DNA from: Bacteroidaceae bacterium
Lineage (GTDB): Bacteria > Bacteroidota > Bacteroidia > Bacteroidales > Bacteroidaceae
Direction: 5' to 3'
Assembly (NCBI GenBank): GCA_024699495.1
Contig: JAILPK010000066.1
Location: 1-64,000 of the forward strand
Length of the DNA: 64,000 nucleotides
Positions 61,242-64,000 of the stretch are shown here, one piece after another (within the stretch, counting starts at the first letter, position 1; every line of letters starts with the position of its first letter). The notes under the pieces were generated by a model. It was given only the letters and a program-made list of their open reading frames with translations, was not told the DNA's origin and ran no database searches. The position numbers were made by a program, and so were the translations under genes.

Positions 61242-61703
61242 TTATTTTAAGAGGTTAATATCGATTGACTTCGGCATCTGAGCCTCGTGGGTATGCTCGG
61301 CACCCTCATAGATGTGGAGGTTCATGATGATATGACTTGCCAGCTTGGTCTTTGGCAACATGCCCTTGACTACGCGGCGGATGAGTTTCTCATATCCACC
61401 TTTTTTTGCAAGAATGTCAGCTGGTGTCTTGCTCTTCTGGCCGCCGGGATAACCGCTATAAGAAAGATATACGTGGTCGGTCATCTTCTTGCCGGTGAGT
61501 TTGATTTTGTCTGCGTTGATGATGATTACGTTGTCTCCGCAATCAACGTGAGGGGTGAAATTGGGCTTGTACTTGCCGCGTAAGAGTTTAGCGACCTTCG
61601 AAGCCAGACGACCGAGAACCTGATCGGTGGCATCTACCACGACCCATTCTTTAGTCACTGTTGCCTTGTTGGCAGAAATGGTCTTAAACGATAAAGTGTC
61701 CAT
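61242..61703 (-). CDS. rplM: 50S ribosomal protein L13
   Basis: A 153-residue protein with WVVVDATDQVLGRLASKVAKLLRGKYKPNFTPHVDCGDNVIIINADKI and GMLPKTKL, both diagnostic of L13. The start at 61703 is taken because the longer frame to 61745 adds a basic run without family match. A leader of about 170 bases with nested helices precedes it. In E. coli L13 represses its own operon through the mRNA leader, which makes the same control plausible here. Confidence 0.97.
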   Translation of the reverse strand: MDTLSFKTISANKATVTKEWVVVDATDQVLGRLASKVAKLLRGKYKPNFTPHVDCGDNVIIINADKIKLTGKKMTDHVYLSYSGYPGGQKSKTPADILAKKGGYEKLIRRVVKGMLPKTKLASHIIMNLHIYEGAEHTHEAQMPKSIDINLLK

Positions 61704-61768
61704 TCTTCGTTTTCTGGTTTTAATGTTACTACCTGCGAGCGTCACGCGCCCGCTTTTCCTTTATTTTG

Positions 61769-61849
61769 GGCTCATAAGAGTCCAAGTCTGTGATTCACTA
61801 ACCGTCATTCCAGGCCTTAGAATGACTATTAACACACAGATTGTGAGCC
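61769..61849 (-). ncRNA. Structured 5' leader of rplM (candidate L13 autoregulatory element)
   Basis: Three helices nest symmetrically in the leader. Outer GGCTCA/TGAGCC pairs 61769-61774 with 61844-61849, middle TCTGTG/CACAGA pairs 61787-61792 with 61835-61840, and inner GTCATTC/GAATGAC pairs 61804-61810 with 61820-61826. The end loop on the RNA is UAAGGCCUG. The structure begins about 26 bases after the predicted transcription start and ends about 65 bases before the L13 start codon. Confidence 0.65.
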
Positions 61850-61881
61850 TTTTAGGGGCTTCACTGATAATAATCGGCTTG

Positions 61882-61913
61882 CAAAGGTAAGCTTTTCCAC
61901 TTATACTGCCAAA
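61882..61913 (-). promoter_or_regulatory. Consensus promoter of the rplM operon
   Basis: On the minus strand TTTG (61913-61910), exactly 20 bases, then TACCTTTG (61889-61882). Transcription should start near 61875, giving a leader of about 172 bases. Confidence 0.75.
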
Positions 61914-61955
61914 TTTTCCTTAATTTTTTTAAGATAAAAAAAGAACTGTTTTTTC

Positions 61956-61986
61956 TTGGAGTTCAGCGCAAAAGCAATTACTTTTG
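61956..61986 (+). promoter_or_regulatory. Promoter of gdhA
   Basis: TTG at 61956-61958, 20 bases, then TACTTTTG at 61979-61986. The ATG at 62082 is about 95 bases downstream. It is divergent from the ribosomal promoter. Confidence 0.65.
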
Positions 61987-62081
61987 CATTGCAAAGCCGA
62001 TAAAAGAGGGCGATTCTTTCGTCGATTTTCGGAACTAATGAGTAGAAACTACGTTACCTAAAACTAATACATTAATTAATT

Positions 62082-63419
62082 ATGAAGATCGAAACAGTTA
62101 TGGCCAACCTGGAGGCCAAACACCCAGGAGAAAAAGAATACTTGCAGGCGGTACGAGAAGTACTGATGAGTATTGAAGAAGTCTATAACCAGCATCCTGA
62201 GTTTGAGCGTGCAAAATTGATTGAGCGTCTTGTGGAACCCGAACGCATAATCACATTCCGTGTGCCATGGGTAGATGACAAGGGCGAGGTGCAAGTCAAC
62301 CTCGGCTATCGTGTTCAATTCAACAGCGCCATAGGCCCGTATAAGGGTGGCCTGCGTTTTCATGCATCTGTCAACCTTTCTATCCTCAAGTTCCTCGGCT
62401 TTGAGCAGACATTCAAGAATGCTCTTACCACTCTTCCTATGGGAGGTGGAAAGGGAGGCTCTGATTTTTCCATACGCGGTAAGAGTGACGCAGAGGTGAT
62501 GCGCTTCTGTCAGGCATTTATGAACGAGCTATACCGGTATATCGGTCCCGAGGTGGATGTCCCTGCAGGAGATATCGGAGTCGGCGCTCGGGAGATCGGT
62601 TATCTTTTCGGACAGTATAAGAAACTGACCCGCGACTGGAGTGGAGTCCTTACAGGTAAAGGCTTGGAATATGGCGGTTCTTTGGTACGTCCGGAAGCCA
62701 CTGGGTTCGGAGGTCTTTATTTTGTTAATCAGATGTTGCAGACCAAAGGCATCGATATCAAAGGCAAGAAAGTCGCTATAAGCGGTTTCGGCAATGTGGC
62801 ATGGGGAGCTGCAACCAAAGCCACCCAGCTGGGAGCCAAGGTTATAACTATAAGCGGTCCTGACGGTTATATCTACGATCCGGAGGGCATAAGCGGCGAA
62901 AAGATAGACTATCTGCTCGAACTGCGAGCCTCCGGTAATGACATTTGCCAACCATACGCAGATGAATTCCCCGGCTCCGTATTTGTGGCAGGAAAACGTC
63001 CGTGGGAGGTTAAGTGTGATATAGCCCTTCCGTGTGCTACACAAAACGAGCTTAACGGAGAGGATGCCCGGCAGCTCATTGCGAACGGCGTGACGTGTGT
63101 CGGTGAGATTTCCAACATGGGCTGCACTCCTGAGGCTATCGACGCTTTCGTGGAGTCACGCATGCTCTTTGCCCCAGGTAAAGCTGTCAATGCTGGAGGT
63201 GTGGCTACAAGCGGATTGGAAATGAGCCAGAATGCCATGCATATCTCATGGAGTGCCGAGGAGGTAGATAAACGTTTGCATGGTATTATGCATGCCATAC
63301 ATGCCCAGTGTGTCAAGTATGGCACTCAGGCCGACGGTTACGTGAATTATGTCAAGGGCGCCAATATTGCAGGCTTTATGAAAGTAGCCAAAGCCATGAT
63401 GGCACAAGGTATTGTGTAA
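62082..63419 (+). CDS. gdhA: NADP-type glutamate dehydrogenase
   Basis: A 445-residue cytoplasmic enzyme that makes glutamate from 2-oxoglutarate and ammonium. GPYKGGLRFH (85-94) and LPMGGGKGGSDF with catalytic Lys124 are diagnostic, and GFGNVAWGAATKATQLGAK starts the nucleotide-binding half. The length and the opening MKIETVMANLEAKHPGEKEYLQAVREVL fit the hexameric class typically used for ammonia assimilation. NADPH preference is inferred from the family. The gene stands alone. Confidence 0.95.
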   Translation: MKIETVMANLEAKHPGEKEYLQAVREVLMSIEEVYNQHPEFERAKLIERLVEPERIITFRVPWVDDKGEVQVNLGYRVQFNSAIGPYKGGLRFHASVNLSILKFLGFEQTFKNALTTLPMGGGKGGSDFSIRGKSDAEVMRFCQAFMNELYRYIGPEVDVPAGDIGVGAREIGYLFGQYKKLTRDWSGVLTGKGLEYGGSLVRPEATGFGGLYFVNQMLQTKGIDIKGKKVAISGFGNVAWGAATKATQLGAKVITISGPDGYIYDPEGISGEKIDYLLELRASGNDICQPYADEFPGSVFVAGKRPWEVKCDIALPCATQNELNGEDARQLIANGVTCVGEISNMGCTPEAIDAFVESRMLFAPGKAVNAGGVATSGLEMSQNAMHISWSAEEVDKRLHGIMHAIHAQCVKYGTQADGYVNYVKGANIAGFMKVAKAMMAQGIV

Positions 63420-63840
63420 TATTGGGCTTTGTTTGCAATGGTTAAGGGCTGGAGGTTAATGGTTAGAGAAGCCGCAGGGCGGTGGTTTAGCCATAAGCCT
63501 TTAGCCCTTAGTTTATATCCTATAGGGAAGGCGGAGGTTGGCGAGTTTCCAAGAACTCGCTTTTGGGCATAAAGCCGGCGTATAGGCTCGAGAACAGCCT
63601 TAAACAGAGTGTTTCTGCTTCAGTTCTAAGGCCGATTCAAAGCAAGAACCTCGGGGAGGAGGAATTCAAAGTCAATCGCGAATAGAACCGTAAAACAAAT
63701 GTCTGGTGCAAGAGGGAGGCTTGCGCAATTACAAAAAGCATAATTATCAAGGGGAAAAGCAAAGCCTTTCATAACTTCATAGTCCTTCATAACCGCCTTC
63801 GCCTCTGGCCATGGCCATTAAGCGCAGGCTGTATTAATTG
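63420..63840. other. Gap after gdhA
   Basis: No gene is seen. It contains TTAAGGG/AGCCC-type words (about 63440-63510), a GAAGCCGCAGGGCGGTGG fragment of the GC-rich module family (about 63470-63490) and otherwise unstructured sequence. Confidence 0.45.
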
Positions 63841-63847
63841 CAAAAAT

Positions 63848-63888
63848 AATATTTGCAACTGAGTTGCACAATATTTCCTCTACCTTTG
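63848..63888 (+). promoter_or_regulatory. Promoter with an operator-like dyad at the window end
   Basis: TACCTTTG at 63881-63888 is a good -7 box, but no TTTG stands at the usual 20-base distance. In the -33 position lies TGCAAC-TGA-GTTGCA (63854-63868), flanked by AATATT on each side (63848-63853 and 63870-63875). A regulator binding site overlapping the promoter is likely; the gene it serves begins beyond the window. Confidence 0.5.
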
Positions 63889-63919
63889 CCGGTGAATTTA
63901 GAAAGAAGATGGTCTTTTT

Positions 63920-63959
63920 GCCACCTGTTTATGCGTAAAACATACAACAGACGGATGGC
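63920..63959 (+). other. Hairpin in the leader of the last promoter
   Basis: GCCA (63920-63923) with TGGC (63956-63959), CTGTT with AACAG, and TATG with CATA form a broken stem about 30-70 bases after the TACCTTTG box. Short ATG frames here stop within 16 codons, so this part of the transcript seems untranslated. Confidence 0.4.
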
Positions 63960-64000
63960 GCGACTGGGCAGAGGCTGACCCTATAAAAAAGCAAACAGGA

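Noticed and set aside
63889-64000. TPP or cobalamin riboswitch at the window end
   Set aside because: GAGGCTGACCC looks vaguely like a TPP core, but the conserved CUGAGA element and the expected second half are not seen.

Overview
The window reads as chromosomal DNA of a gut-type member of the order Bacteroidales (Bacteroidota). Evidence: many promoters carry the Bacteroidota -7 box TAnnTTTG, several with TTTG about 20 bases upstream; RBS regions are A-rich; the ribosomal cluster runs rplM-rpsI-rpsB-tsf; type IX secretion genes porU and porV are present; and families such as DUF4491, DUF3089, the Cu/Zn permease with a fused HMA domain, and AraC-type sensor regulators with Y_Y_Y domains are typical of the group. 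Prevotellaceae or Muribaculaceae seem most likely, but the sequence alone does not settle the genus. No tRNA, rRNA, cas gene, integrase or intact insertion sequence was seen.

Layout. 0-4.4 kb: repeat-filled DNA with a GNAT acetyltransferase, a secreted glutathione peroxidase-nitroreductase fusion and a small DUF4491 membrane protein. 4.4-33.4 kb: a pectin/rhamnogalacturonan-directed set of exported proteins. It holds a GH28-GH105 fusion, an alginate-lyase-fold enzyme, a CotH/lamin-tail protein, an esterase whose C-terminal tail is cut by an in-frame stop, a beta-helix protein, a GH2 enzyme and a PL11 rhamnogalacturonan lyase. Three AraC-type regulators are interspersed, two of them membrane-spanning one-component sensors. 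No SusC/SusD pair is present. 33.4-42.2 kb: metal permease, patatin, MsrA, NhaC antiporter, LuxR-type regulator, DUF3089 lipoprotein, QueC and a queuosine-precursor transporter. 42.5-47.7 kb: a sialic acid catabolic operon (lyase, mutarotase-symporter fusion, GlcNAc 2-epimerase). 48.1-58.5 kb: a leftward operon with a CotH protein, a possible 45-residue protein, an FAH-family enzyme, PorU, PorV, a Sel1 protein and IspF, closed by a strong terminator. 58.8-63.4 kb: tsf, rpsB, rpsI and rplM with a structured leader, then divergent gdhA.

The parts connect. Five exported proteins of the pectin region end in one related short tail (YDLxGRRV...GIYIxxGKKVvxK), which resembles a type IX sorting tail, and the sortase PorU and its partner PorV lie 20-45 kb away. 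The intergenic DNA is unusual: short tandem repeats that keep a 7-base period although the repeated word differs from locus to locus, 9- and 18-base relatives, a GC-rich module beginning GGCTGGCGCGATG that recurs more than a dozen times in the first 8 kb, and an element of about 150 bp present twice in opposite orientation. The other most notable observations are the nested-helix leader of rplM, a 22-base repeat array ending in a perfect 24-base palindrome, and two sensor regulators that lack the kinase and receiver parts of hybrid two-component systems.
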